Assembly (NCBI GenBank): GCA_007449985.2
Contig: VIIQ02000006.1
Coordinates: 620,001-684,000 of the forward strand
DNA length: 64,000 nucleotides
Direction of reading: 5' to 3'
Source: Desmodesmus armatus
Taxonomy: Eukaryota; Chlorophyta; Chlorophyceae; Sphaeropleales; Scenedesmaceae
Below, in pieces: positions 44,254 through 56,962 of the stretch. Made by a program: the position numbers and the translations under genes. Numbering within the stretch: the stretch's first letter is position 1; each line of letters opens with the position of its first letter. The notes under the pieces were generated by a model that worked only from the letters and a program-made list of their open reading frames with translations, ran no database searches and was not told the DNA's origin.

Positions 44254-47200
44254 ATGGATGCTGCCTCAGCCCCTGCCCAGCAGGGTGTGCAGCCCTCCAG
44301 ACCTGCAAAAAAGAGGACCGGGACGTCCAAGTATGATTTTATCAAGGTAAAGGGAGTGCAAGCAGGGGTACTGATCTGCCTGGAGCCTTGGTTGTAGCCT
44401 GATACTGGCAGCCAAGCCTGCAGTCAAGACGGGCGGCAACACCCTGCATCACAGCTGGATGTTCATCGTAGTGCAGCAGCAGCAGCATGGGCTGTCTCTG
44501 ACTAGGACACAAACTCTTTCATGTTGTCTGTGTGCCTGCATCTAGGTCAAGGTGTGGCTGGGTGAAAACCTGGACCACTACTACATCCTCTCTCGCTTCC
44601 TCATCTGCCGCATGCTCACGGTCACGCGCATTCCTTACATCAAAGTGAGCCAGCGGCACCACTGCCTTCAGGGGTTGACCCTGCAGCACAGCAGATTAGC
44701 AGCACAGCAGATTAGCAGCACAGCATGCAGATTTGCAGAGGCACATGGGATTCATCGTGTCGTTCTTGCACCGTACTGACCACCAGTTGCAGTCGAAAGT
44801 TCAGTGCTGCGCTTCTTGGCACTCTGCAGCTGCCTGGTGCAGTGACTTCAGTAGCTATGCTGCTAGGGCCGGCGGTATCACAAGCACTGCTTTGGCGCTG
44901 GCACATGTCTGACAGCAGCTGACTGTGTCTGTTCTGTTGCCGCCCCTAGGCTGTCAAGATTGCTCTGGAGACGAAGAAGCACCTTGTGGACAATAACCTG
45001 CACGATGTCACGCAGGTAGGAGAAGTAAAGTGCGCAGGGAAGGCTGTTTATCATCATGTTGATGTAATGCATGCACACTTTGCCAGCAGCCGTGCTTGTT
45101 GGCGCTGCTGCGCTGCCCCAGCTCGTCAAGCAGGATGATGCTGCAACACGGCCTGCAGCCACCACTGCACACTGCATCACTACACTGAGGCTGGCTGAGG
45201 CTGACACCTGGCGAGGCCACTGGCGTAGTTGCTGGCCCTGCCTGTTTGATACCAACCTGCTTCACCAGCTCAGCAGGAGGTGGCAGCAACTTGCATGCCC
45301 AGATGCCGCATCTGCCTGGGCCTTGGAGGCAAACCAAATGGTGATCGGCACAGCTTGAGCCAGCCGGCCTAAACAACATGTTATGCTGTTTGTTGCACAT
45401 GTGGATTACTTGACAAAGATGAGCGGTTCTGTGTGTATGCACGTGCACAGGCGCAGCTGGAGGAGGTGCTGTTCAGTATCATCCGGGAGAAGGGCTTTGA
45501 CGAGGCACACATCGACTGCTACAGGATGGTCACGCAGTTCTATCAGTCCCGTCAGCCCCTCTGCATCATCATCTGTGGTGCTGCATGGACGGGTGGGTGC
45601 TGGGCCGCGCAGGAAAGTTCTCCTTGGCACTGGCTTCACTGTCATGTGCATCGCACATGTGGCGATGTCAGTGCATGTGCGCAGGCGTCAATAACATGCC
45701 CCACGCACCAGCGGCCTCGCAACGGTGAAACAGATGCGTCAGAAGTTACCGCCGGTCAGCGTTGAGATGGTTGTGTCTTCGGCATGCTGCTGCAGCTGCC
45801 ACGTCAGCAAGGGGCCTGAATCATGCTGCCGGACAGCTGCATTGCTGCACGACCATAGCCATCAGGCAGTCAATCCTTCCTCACATGTAGTGGTGGTGCT
45901 GTGTTGTGGCCTGCAGGCAAGTCCACATTGGCGCAGCAGCTGGCTTCCCGCATCAACATTCCTAACGTCATGCAGACCGATGTCATTTATGAGGTGAGCA
46001 TGTTTCCATGGACTACCCGCAGTGCCGTAGCACAGGCAGGGCTCAAGTACGGCAGTAATGCTGCTTGTTCAGGCAATACGGTTTGCCCAGGTTGGCATGC
46101 TTCAAGTGCAAGTGTGCATTGTCACTGCGGCCAGACATATTTTTCAAGGAGTTGCTCTTCAGCGCGGCTTATGCCCTACAACCTGAACATAGCAAAGCAT
46201 TACAGAAGCAAGCAGTTGCAGCTTCAATGGCTTAGCCTCTGCCACATTGCAACGACTTGATTCATTCCTTCCAGCTGGTCACCACATATGTTTGGTTGTA
46301 TTTCGCTGCCTGTTCCATGTGTTTGCCTGGACCTCCAGCTGCTGCGTGCTGGCCCCGACAGCCCGCTGAACCCTGTGCCGCTGTGGGCGCGGCCTGGCTT
46401 GGCGGGTGGGCGCTGCTGCGATGCAGCGCTGGTGCGAGAGTTCAGGCGGGAGGCCCGCGTGGTGCGCGAGGGCATGGAGGGAGACCTTATCAAGGTGCGT
46501 GGTTAATAGTGTCCACCAAACCAACCACATTCCTTGTCATGGGCTTGATCGGCTTTCGCCAACCGGTGCTTGGTTTGCAGCTGAAAGCTGTGAAAGCACC
46601 AAAAAGGACAGCAGACAGACAGCAAGAGAGGAGATATGCAGGAGCAACCACACGTTTGCCTCGCTGGCAGCCGGTCTGCAGCTGCTATCATCTGCTTGGG
46701 CGTTGCAGCGTACCCAAAGCCTTTCATCTCCTTGCGCAGGTTCACAAGCTGTCGCTGCAATTGTGATGCTGTGCAGACGCTGTCAGACGGCAAGCCTATC
46801 ATCATAGAGGGCCTGCACCTCGATCCAGGGCTGTACATTCCAGACCTGGGCAGCCGCGGCCTCATCCTGCTGCCAGCACGACCCACTGCAGCAATGGCTG
46901 CTGCTGCAGCAGTGACAGCGGCCGGCGTTGGCCTGCAGGCAGCAGCTGCAGCAGGGCGCAGCCCAGGCAGCAGCCCGCAAGTTGGGCGGGGCAGGTATGG
47001 GCGCTGTCAGACGCTACCCGCCAGACCGTCACCAGCAGCTGTGGATGCTGCTGGTTTTGCGGCTAGTGTTGCTGGTGGGGATGTATCTCTTGGTACAGGG
47101 GGTGAGGGAGCAGCGGATGGGGATGATGTCTCCACGCAGCAACAGCAGCAGGACGGGCAGGATGACAAGCAGGGCGAGAGTGAGCAGCAGGAGCAACAGC

Positions 47201-49472
47201 TGTACCAGCAGCAGCAGCAGCTGCCGTTGGTGGGGCTGCAGGGGCGCAGTGTGTCTGCTGCTGCTGAGGTGTCTGTGTCTGCTGCCGGGCCCCTGTCACC
47301 AGGGTCCCTCCAGCCTGGCAGTGGCAGTGTCTCAGCTGAGGCAGCACTGGGGCTGCTCAGGAGCAGCGCAGCAGCCACGTACGCCCAGCAGCAGCAGCAG
47401 CAGGGGCCGATGCCACAACAGCAGCAGGGGTTACTCAGGACTTTGGAGGAGTCCAGTCAGCAGCAGCAGCAGCTCCCATCCCTGCCCCCATTGCCGCCCC
47501 TGCGGCTGCACAGGAGACAGCAACAGCAGCAGCAGCAAGAGCAGAACTTACTGACCATGACTGCATTGAATGGCCATGCCGTCTGCACCACCAGCAGCAG
47601 CGGCAGCGGCAGCTCTGTACAAACAGCCCTGTCACACGCGAGTGTACCAAACCCCTCAAACCCCTGCCTGTACAACAGCGCGGCCCCAGCCAGCAGGGGC
47701 AACACATGGGCACTCCATTCGCTGACGCGGCAGCAGCAAATGCAGCAGCAGCCGTCTCCACCGGTGCTACTGCAGGGGATCATGCTGCTGCTGGGCCTGC
47801 TGGTTTGTGCAGCAGCCCTGACGGTCTGCCTGTGGCGATGACGGGTGAGGAAGTGCAGGTGTGTGCTGCTGCTGCAGAAGCAGCAGCACTGCAGCAGCAC
47901 CGGCAGGAACTGCAGGCCTCTCACCAGCAGCAGCTGCAGCAGCAGCAACAGCAGGGCCGGCACCTGCCCGGCAGCCCCTTCTCCTCTGCCAGCGATGTGA
48001 GCAGTGTGGGTGTGGGTGGCGGCTCCCCACCCTGCATTAGCCAGGAGCACAGCACCACAGAGGTTGTCAGCAGGGTGTGCTCCTGTGCATCCCTGGGCTC
48101 ACCATCCCTGCCTCTCAGCCAGGAGCCGTCGGGGGCGGCGGATGTCTGGTCTGCTGCAGCGGCAGGGGCGTCGGTAGCGGATGGAGTGGGCTGTGGGGCG
48201 CTGCTGTGTAAGCAGTCCAGTGGGAGTGGAGGCATGGGGCTGCGAGCTGGTGGGTTCCACACACGCAGCAGCAGCGCGCGGGTCAGCAGCAGGCAGCTGG
48301 GGCAGCTGCCGGAGGAGCAGCATGGGGAGGGACTGTCGCTGCCACAACAGCAGCCAGGCGCTGCAGCACAACGACAGCAGCAGCAGGTGCAGCAGTCCGT
48401 GCAGCAGCAGCAGCAGCAGCAACCCTCGAGTTCTCTTCCTCCACACCTGCAGCCGCAGTTGCAGCCACACCTGCTGCAGCAGCTGCAGCACAGCAAGTGT
48501 AATGGGACCGTTCCAGCAGGGGTGCCACAGCCAGAACGCCAGCCGCCAGCTGCAGCTGGCAGCCTTGCCGTTGGGGCAGATCGGCGAGGTGGACCAGAGT
48601 CGGTGGCAGACCGGGCGGCACAGCGCAAGGCTGCACGGCATGCTGCCACACCACGTGATGTGCAAGCAAACGGGAATGCGGGTTTGCAACAGCATGTTGC
48701 TGCTGCTGTCACTGGGGCTGATGGTGAGGCCAGTAGCTGCCAGGTGCCGGCACAGCAGCAACCGCTGCACCCACAACTGGAGGCAGCTGCAGCGCATGGC
48801 AGTGCCGCCCAGCCCGCTTCTGTGCAGCTGTCTCATCCACAGCAGCCGGCCCAGCAACCCGATTGCCAACACCTACAGCAACAGCGGTTCTCACAACAGC
48901 AGCCACAACAGCAGCCACAACAGCAGCAGCAGCAGGGGATGCCGCCTCCTGAGCCCTGCATCAGCAGTGATGTGGGTAAGGCCAAGGCAGGCCAGGAGGG
49001 CGAGCCAAATGTGGGCAAGCCCCTGTTTGTGCCCATACTGGTGTACATGGATGAAGCTGACCATGCCCTTATGGCTGATGAGGCTCTCTCGCACCTGGGC
49101 CTACCTGCAGGCAAGTCAGCAGGAGGAGCAGCAGCAGCAGGCGGTGAGGCCGCAGTTGGGGCCAGTGGAGATGGAGACAGCCTGTCGGATGGCCAGGCAG
49201 CAGCTGATGGCAGCAATGGTGGGGCCGGCAGGGGGTGCATGCATGACGGTGCGGAAGCAGTATGGCAGCAGCAGCAGAGCAGTGTGACAGTGGATGAGGC
49301 GCTGCGGCGGGTGAGGTTGTTGCAGGAGTACCTGTGTGCGTACGAGGCTCAGGGGCTGCCTGTGGTCAAGGTGTCGTATGGGGCATTTGGCGAGGCGCTT
49401 GACAAGCTGCATGAGTATGTGCTGCAGTGCATCAAGGTTGCTATGCAGAGCCGAGAGGCTGCCTCTGAGTAA
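44254..49472 (+). CDS. LPA1 / 2-phosphoglycerate kinase-like P-loop protein with Q-rich insert
   Basis: Exons 44254-44346, 44546-44644, 44950-45015, 45451-45592, 45917-45993, 46339-46494, 46777 to about 47.7-47.84 kb, and a final exon ending at 49472. N-terminus: KYDFIKVKVWLGENLDHYYI, FLICRMLTVTRIPYIKAVKI. The Walker A loop crosses intron 4: CGAAWT-GKSTLAQQLASR, then INIPNVMQTDVIYE, GKPIIIEGLHLDPGLYIPD. The C-terminus is KPLFVPILVYMDEADHALM and LLQEYLCAYEAQGLPVVKVS, then LHEYVLQCIKVAM. This matches plant LPA1 (low phytic acid) proteins, related to archaeal 2-phosphoglycerate kinase. Between the two conserved halves lie several hundred residues of Q/S/A/P repeats. The frame changes between 47706 and 47838; an intron of length 2 mod 3 or an indel is needed and I could not place it. 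Confidence 0.82.
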
Positions 49473-49853
49473 TGCTGTGTGAGGAAACGTCGGTAGGGGG
49501 AAACCTTGGAACATTGGTGGGCAGCCCACCCAGGGAGCTGGGCAAGCGTCTGTTACCCAAACAGTTTCCCCGTTGGTCGAACCAAGTCTCTCCTAGCTTC
49601 ATCTGTCCCCATCACAAATCCACACCAGCTCAGCTGGTCTTTGACCCTGAAACCAGATGGCTCGACCAGGAGCAGCCTGACGCTAATCATGCGATTTCCC
49701 ACCCGCAAACTAAGCATCAGGACCCTGCAAGACAGCTTCAACCGCGGCCTGCCTTATTGCTTCCGTGTCCAGCTGGACTGCAGCAGACAGCATATCTCCG
49801 TCCAGCAAGCCACAGGATCCTTGTCATCCGCAGCGTTTGTGAACGTCATCATC
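49473..49853. other. Spacer between two plus-strand genes
   Basis: 3' UTR of the LPA1-like gene followed by the promoter or 5' UTR of the next. No gene or clear signal seen. Confidence 0.45.
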
Positions 49854-52289
49854 ATGGCAGCACGCAGCAGAGGGCTTGGTATCACTAGCAAGGACATGGT
49901 GGGCAGGGGGGTTCAGATCTGTGTCAGTTGGTACTGCTGGTGTGTATTCTTGGCTCACCATGGTCCCTTCTGCCACACAGGAGGCCTCCAGGCTAGTGTT
50001 TGTTTACGTCAAGGACTCAAAACCACGCAGGTGAGCTGCAACGCTGAAGCAGCACCCCAGGCACAGCACCTTCCTGTACTCCCCCCTCTGACCCCTGACG
50101 ACCTTCGTGCTCTGCCTGCTGTGTGCAGGAAAGTCGCCATCCCTGTGCCAGACAGCTACACGTTGGACCAGTTCTTAGGACAGGTAAAGGCTGTGGTGCA
50201 CGCTCATGCTGGTGCCACGAGCAGTTGTGTTGGCATGGGCTCAACTCCACCTTGTGCTTGCTGCAGGTCAAGACCAAGCTGAAGCTGTCTGGCATAGCAG
50301 ACATCTACTTCAGTGCGGTGCGTTCTGAACTGGCATCAGCATATGCTGACCCGAAGCAGCAGCTGACAGCATCAGCCAGTAGCTGGCAGGGGTTGACATG
50401 TGGGTCGGCTCAAACTGAGGTTAGGAGAGACAGCAACCGTTGTCAGGCTGACACCCCGGGGCGTATCAGAGGAACCCTAGCTGGCAGCATGCACAAGCTG
50501 TGCAGTTACTGGATGCGATTTGTGTGCCGCAGACTGGCGTCAAGGTCACCAACGTGAATGACTTGCAAGACATTGATGAACTGTGTGTTGTGGAGGTGAG
50601 ATTGCAACCTGGTGACAGACCAGTGTACACCCAACAGCCCATCACTTGATGCTTGTACCAGCAGCAGCAGCAGCAGCAGCACAGCACCCCATATTGTCTT
50701 CAGGCATGAAATACTCAAGTGGTAATGACAGCAGCATGACACATGGCACAACACACCCAGCTGAGGTTTCCTGTGCTGATATCGTAGCAGCTGGCCTCAA
50801 TTGCACGGCTGTGTGTTGTTTCCTTGTGCAGGGTGCCCCAGATGCACCAGCAGCGACTGCACCAGCTGCCAACGGCCACGCAGCTGCAGCAGCGGCCTCA
50901 CAGCGGTCTGGTGCTGAGCTTAACGGCCGGGCCAACTCTGTCAGCCCCCATGGGGACGCAGTGCTGTCACCCACATCCATGTTGCAGCAGGTGCGGCAGC
51001 GGCCACGAACCATGTTGTGCACCCTGCCGATAGTGTCCAGGGAGGTGACTGTTGTGAAGCATGAAGGTAGACTGCAGGCTGCACATTTTGCGCCGTATGA
51101 CTGCATGGCAGTCGCTATCTTTTGACACTTCTTCCTGCATGTACCTGACATGTTGATGACTTCCTGCGTGTGCCGGACATGTTGATGGTTGGCAACATAG
51201 TCTGACGAGCATGCACATTCATATCACCGCTGTGTGCTGACACGTTCCTGCCCTGTTTGGTGCGTGTGTCTGGCTGCACTCTCCATTCCTTCCCTGCCAT
51301 GCAGCGGCAGCAAAGTGTGCAGCCTGAGCGGCACAAGGTTGTGGTCAGCACTGACGGCCTGATGCCCTCAACCTCTGCCAGCTATGCTGACGAGGAGGGC
51401 CACAAGTATGCGCGCAGGGCACACCCCCTGAAGCGCACGCTGCAGCGGCTGTTCCCAAACATGTTTGCGCCGGGGCTGCCGGTCACAAACAGGTGAGTCA
51501 TCTTGGGCCACCTGCACACGTCTGGCCATCTTGTGGTGTATGACCTGGACTCAGCACCTGTACTACGCCGTGCTGTGCTGGCAGGCAGGCAGCTCCTGCA
51601 CACCACAGCAGGGGCTGGCATGTGCATGAGCTCTGCTGGGTGTGAGTTTTCAGGTTCACCGTGTCGCGCTGCTCACCTTGTTCAATCTTTGCAATACAGC
51701 AACTCACTAGCCGTACATGGCATCACACAGGGCCGTGTTGGTTGCAGCTGCAGCGCCTCACCTTCAGTCACACCATGCTGTCTGATGTTGTGTTGTCTGC
51801 TTGTGGTGCTGCACCTCCCCTACCTGTCGCTGCCTTGTCTCCTGCAGGGATGCGCAGCTGGAGAGCTCGGCAGATGGCGGGGCCAAGAGCAGCAGGCGGC
51901 GGCGGGTGCGGCGGTCGCCCTACAACTTGGGCAACCTGCTGCTGGTGCTGTTCACCATGGTGTGTGTGGCCATGATGCTGTACCTGTTCCTGTGGGTGTC
52001 CAGCTCACCCACTATGGCAGACATGTCCCAGGCAGCAGCGCGCCCAGCAGCAGCTGACAGTGACGTCGCCAGCAGCAGCTTGCATCAAGCCGCACAGGCA
52101 GCAGCGGCGGGCGCGGTGCCGGCTGCTGCAGTGCAGCTGCCGTTGGCAGCGATGAAGCAGCCGGAGGGTGTTGCGGGGGCAGTGACAGGGTTGGCGGGGC
52201 AGGCTGCAGGCAGCATAGCGGGTGGTGTGGCTCTGCAAGCAGCAAGTGGGGCAGCAGAAGCCGCAGGACGCGCTGCTGCTGTGCACTAG
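49854..52289 (+). CDS. Ubiquitin-like/DCX-like domain protein with one C-terminal membrane segment
   Basis: Exons 49854-49898, 49981-50030, 50129-50183, 50267-50317, 50533-50595, 50832-51044, 51305-51492 and 51848-52289; phases agree, 368 residues. Residues about 17-85 form one compact domain over five small exons: SRLVFVYVKDSKPRKVAIPV, YTLDQFLGQVKTKLKLSGIA, DIYFSATGVKVTNVNDLQDI, DELCVVEG. This pattern (two strands, helix, strand, 'G..V..L.DL.D.D' turn) resembles doublecortin/ubiquitin-like folds. A disordered A/S-rich linker follows, then a basic RRRRVRRSP before a hydrophobic segment NLLLVLFTMVCVAMMLYLFL (about residue 245), and an A-rich tail. The basic-then-hydrophobic order suggests a cytosolic N-terminus on an internal membrane (inference). 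Not tail-anchored in the strict sense: about 100 residues follow the segment. Confidence 0.75.
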
Positions 52290-54175
52290 CAGGCATGTAC
52301 TTGTAGACATGTACCAGGAGCTTCTGCAGGTGCAGCAGCAGTGGGGTCAGACCTTGCGGGCATGCGTCAGGGTGCAGCCTTCAACGCACAGTGTCTGGCA
52401 TAAATCAGTGGTTACGTGTGAGTGCGTCTACGCTAGGGTGTTGGGGCTTGTAGGGTCTAACCATCTGCAGGCTGGTCGGTCCTGAAATGTTATTTGGGAG
52501 ACTTGCAGTACACAGTAGTGCTTGTGCCCAGGTTGCCTGCACCATGGTGGTTGTGCTTGTGCCTGCTTGGGCTGGCCTTGCCTGCTGCACTGCCTGCTTT
52601 CGTCATGAGAATTCTTGGTCATGCACTGGGGTCTAAGTCTTGGTGAATATGGTGTCTGTGTCTTGGTGAGCGTGTGTGGTACCCCATCCGGGGTGCTGTG
52701 CACTCAGTGCCAGCCTTCATTTGCAAACGTGTGTGGCTGTTTGATGCTGGCCGCTGTGAAAGCTAGATGCTCCTTCTGTTGGGCACCACACAAACAGACT
52801 GAAAGCTTTTGTCTGCTGTCAAGCTGGGATGAGAAATGTGCATGCTGGGATGAGAAATGTGCATGAACTGTCATATGTGTGGAGCATGTTCTAAGGTCCA
52901 GTCTGCAACTACTGTTTGCCCAAGCTGCTGGTGACCTAGTCACACTACCGCACACACCATATGTGTGGCTGTTTGCCTAACTTAGGCATGTGTTGAACAC
53001 GTGAGCTGGAGCGCAGCCGGGACAGCTGCTTGTCACACACTAGACACGACGATGTCACACAAACAACAGGCTGTGCACAGGTGGACCACATGAGGGGCAC
53101 CCTTACAACCTGATCCAGTACATCGCGGCCATGCCATCTGCAACAGTGCGCCCACTTGTTCATGGGCTGCGCCATGCTGTGCAAGAAAACAATCAGCCGC
53201 TGTGGGGACGCAGCCACACCATAAAACCACCACACATGGCAGATGCCAACCAAAAAAACCCACAATGTTTGCAGCTGCACATGGGGAAGGCAGCAGAGGT
53301 ATGCAGGCAGTCATGGCCACAACCATTCCTTGCAGCCTGCCAGGGCACACCCACAGGCCTAAACAAAAAGGAAAAAAGAAAACAAGAAAGAAATGCCCCC
53401 CCCCAGGCAACACACCAGAAGTGTGCACCTTGGGCTTGTTCTGCATGGCAGCGGCATTGCCACTGTGAGAAGATGAAGTGCCACACCAGGGGCAGACACA
53501 GCGTGGTCAACCACCCCACGAACCACAATCTGCAACCACCTGGGGCGGCACCCACCAGGATGGATTGGCACAGTGGCCGGGGCGTGTCAAGATGCGGGTG
53601 ATGCTGTCAGCAGCGCCAGGCAGGTCCCCCACAGGACCAAGCAGCACTGTCGCGACTGCCAAGCCCCCAGGGGGCCGCTGCCCTCTGGGGAGTTGTGGTG
53701 GACTGCCATCCGGGGGGCTGGCCGTCAAGATGCCAAGTGCAACATCAGTGCTTAGCACCAGACAGCTGCTGGGCTGCGCAGCTGGCTAGCAGCCAGGCCA
53801 TTGCACTGAGTGACTGCCATGCCAACTGTATGGCCCTCTGCTCAGCACATGAGCATGGACAGAAGGAGGGTGCTGGCCGGCGGCCCTGTGACGCCCCTGT
53901 TCCTGCCTGCCTGTGCGATGGTGCTGGGGGTAGATTGCTCACACCGCAACGACCGGAGCTGGCGGCTGGCCTGGGTGGCTTGCCCGGTGCTCCCCATTGC
54001 GGGCAGGCTCGCGGGGCAGTGACGCATGCCTCACTTGCAACAGGTACAACCCACCCCAGACTGCAAATATGCGGAACCATGCTGGGCAGGGCTCAGGCAG
54101 GTGGCCAAACTGCAGCTTGGGGCAGCTGGGCTTGTGGGCCATGTGTGCTGCAGGTAACTCGGCGCTGGCCTCACA
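52290..54175. other. Intergenic region between convergent genes, possible minus-strand exons
   Basis: It includes a 21-bp tandem duplication at 52823-52864. Two minus-strand stretches look coding: about 53780-53571 (CLVLSTDVALGILTASPPDG ... ATVLLGPVGDLPGAADSITR), ending at a GTGGGT donor, and 53199-53140 (RLIVFLHSMAQPMNKWAHC) after a CCCCACAG acceptor. Both boundaries are phase 0, so they could be consecutive exons. No start, stop or family was identified. Confidence 0.3.
52823..52864. repeat. 21-bp tandem duplication
   Basis: Two exact copies of the unit starting GCTGGGATGAGAAATGTGCA, with T as base 21. Confidence 0.9.
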
Positions 54176-56043
54176 TCACACCAGGCGCTCCATGTTAACG
54201 ACATACTTGCCCTTCTTGTTCTGGCTGACCTCCAAAATTTCCAGCCGCCCCTTGCCGGCGCAGGACACCACGTCCCCTGCCTTCACATCCGTGCTGGGCT
54301 TGCTGACGGGGCGCCAGTTCAGGCGGACGTCACCGCCCTTGATCAGGTCAGACATCTTGGAGCGAGCCAAGCGGAAGCCTGCAGAGACACACGCACACAT
54401 CAACACAGGGGAGCCAAGCACAACTGATAGGCTACAAAGCGCCGTCCACAGCAGCACACGGAGCCAAGTGAATAGCCCATGGCGATATCTCTTGCAAGAG
54501 CACCAGTGGATCACACACTCTGCCAGACATGCATGATGTGTCAACACACAACACAGCTACCTGCCCCATACATGCACGTTGCCTGTGCCAGCACATAGGC
54601 ACAAGCGCCCTGCAGGCCCTGCAGTAAGTACCCTAACTCAAACACTCAATTGTGTTCGCTCCTTGCAGGGTAACAAGCTGCACTGCATGATGCGCGGGCC
54701 CCAGCATATCGCCAACACACACCAACCATCAAACATGCCCCAGCTGCCTCACCAGCGCTGGCGACTGCATCAAGGCGCAGCGAGGCTTCTATGCTGTTGA
54801 TGGCCATCTTCTTGGGTGGGGCCACGCGCAGCTCTGACAGGCTGATCAGCCGCGTCTCCACTGGCACACTGCGCACTTGAGTGAGGGACCCCTCAAAGTG
54901 CTCCGCCAGCTCTGGCTCCACCAGGATCTGGGCACCCCCCTCACCCTGAATGAGGATGTCCTGTGTGGCAAGGCATGCAGCAGCGACAAGGCAGCAAAAT
55001 GGGTGCAAAGACAGCGTCAGGCAGGGCGCTGAAGCTCGATCCTGGTCAGAGCCATGCGAGTGTCACAAGCTGTGTGCTGCTGTGTATGGAGGGTGGTATG
55101 AGCAGTGCCGGAGCCTCTAGAGCTTGCTATGGGACTCCCTGGGAGCTGAGCTGGAGTGTGGTAGTGGCCAATCAAAAGTTGTCAAAGCACGCTGCCCACT
55201 GCACTGCATACACTGCTGTGGGGGCATAGCCAGACCAGGTTGTGGGCTCAACTGGTTGATGCGCAGCGGCCACTCACCCCAACTCTGTCTCGGACAATAC
55301 CTGCGGTGCAGATGCACAGGGTTTGCATGCAGCACGAAAAGAAGGTGTGAATCGTTGCCAAACACTGCAGCATAAAAGACTGCTGCAAATTGTGCTTGAT
55401 TGTGACACAATGCTTGGCCTGAGCACCTGCACCGAGCACATGCCGACCAAACCGTGCCACGCTAGTAGCGTGCATGTGCCTCCAGCGCAAGTCAAATGCA
55501 GCAGCAATCACCTGTGCCTAGGATGGCTCCAAGGAAGTCTCTATGTGTGGCTGGGTCAAACATGAAGTTGCCCCGCAGGTCAAGTGCTGCCACTGCCTCC
55601 TCCAGCGTGCTGGGGTCTGCTGTAGCTGTGAGCATCACTTCCTCCTTGCCAAAAGCCACACGACACCGTTCGGCCTGTGGGTAGCCTCCCCATGCCACTG
55701 CCTTGATGTCAGCCCTCTGGTTGATGGCTGCCAACGCATCAGCTGCCACAGGAGGGGTGACAAAGTGTGTGTAGCTGACCTCCCACCGCTGTGCAGCACG
55801 CTCTGCAATGTCTAGGATCTGAGCAACCTCCAGCCTGCAACAATGGATACCAGCACCGTGAGTAAGCTGGCAGAGGCCAGGTGGCTTGTGGTATGTGTGG
55901 ACGCAGCTGCAGCACCTGTTCTCAGGGGACACCCATTGCAGCTGAGCCTCCCTGTCCTTTGCTCCATGAACAATTGTGGCCTGAAGACGGGGGATAGGTG
56001 CTAATGGGCACACCCTGTGGCACGTTCTTGCTACAGCCCTCAT
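54176..56043 (-). CDS. YlmH-like S4-domain RNA-binding protein, probably chloroplast
   Basis: Exons 56043-55916, 55834-55512, 55300-55278 (23 nt), 54960-54753 and 54378-54176; phases agree, 294 residues. The N-terminus MRAVARTCHRVCPLAPIPRL is basic and Cys/Pro-rich, compatible with an organellar transit peptide. A central domain follows: EVAQILDIAERAAQRWEVSY, THFVTPPVAADALAAI, VAWGGYPQAERCRVAF, DFLGAILGTGIVRDRVGDIL. The S4 domain spans about residues 205-275: SIEASLRLDAVASAGFRLAR, SKMSDLIKGGDVRLNW, VKAGDVVSCAGKGRLEILEV. This is the order in bacterial YlmH and in cyanobacterial/plant photosystem II S4-domain proteins; YlmH acts near ribosomes, and the role of the plastid version is not settled. 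The microexon restores GTGIVRDRVGDIL exactly. Confidence 0.9.
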
Positions 56044-56962
56044 TGTGATCGACCGACCAACGATCTGTCCGAAACACTGATCAAGCCCCACGTGGATGAG
56101 TATACTATTGCAAATTATGGCTGGTGTCGTGATGCACATACGGATATTCTCACCAATATGTGACTGGGGCCAAGTAAACTCCGGAGCAAGTGAGTGAGGA
56201 AGTAACAGAGTGCAGTAACTCCGTCATTCCACCGGCGTGGCAGTCACTGCTGCAGCTGGGCAATTGCACAACACAGGCCAGACTGTTTCTGCAGGCCAGC
56301 CAGGCTGACAGCCTATCCAGACTGGCTTTTGAAGTTGATGAGCAAAATTGTACCGTCACGCAGTGCATGAGCAGAGTTCCATGCAACCCTCTGGATGGAT
56401 GGGCCTAAAGACAGTGTCATATCAGATGCTTGCTTGTTGCTGCCTGGTTGCTGAATGGACATACATGTAGCCTGGCGACAACACACCCTACTGACAACCC
56501 TGCCAGGATGGTAACATGGTTTCACATGAACAGCCCCAGCCAGAATACACGCAGCCACTCTCATCTCTCACATATGTACACTACCGTGCTGAGTGCAATA
56601 TACAGCACCGCACTGCAAATGCTGCGGGAATGACGGCAAGCCATGCCAAGCTGTAGGCTACTGCCCCCAGCATGGGCGGGGCATGATGATGCATTGAGAG
56701 CACATGCAGGCATCACCCGCGACCATGTCTGCGGGATCATGCTTCTCAGATTGCCAAGGCGCTGCACTCAGCCACTTGAAAAGACCCCAGTTGCCGCTGA
56801 CACTGGGCGGCCGCTGGCGGTGGGTCACAGGCCAGCGCCGCAGGTGCATATGCAGGGGCCGGCCGGTGCGCTCCTGCAAGTGGCAGGGAGCTGCACCAAC
56901 ACGGCCCAAATGAATAGGTGTGATGCACAAAACAAAACAGTTCAAAACACTCCTGCTACACT
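56044..56962. other. Spacer between importin beta and the S4-protein gene
   Basis: Both neighbours are on the minus strand, so this holds the S4 promoter and the importin 3' UTR. No convincing gene seen. Confidence 0.45.

Noticed and set aside
47007..48872. Antisense and alternative-frame open stretches opposite the LPA1-like insert
   Set aside because: Same repeat effect; no splice sites or domains.
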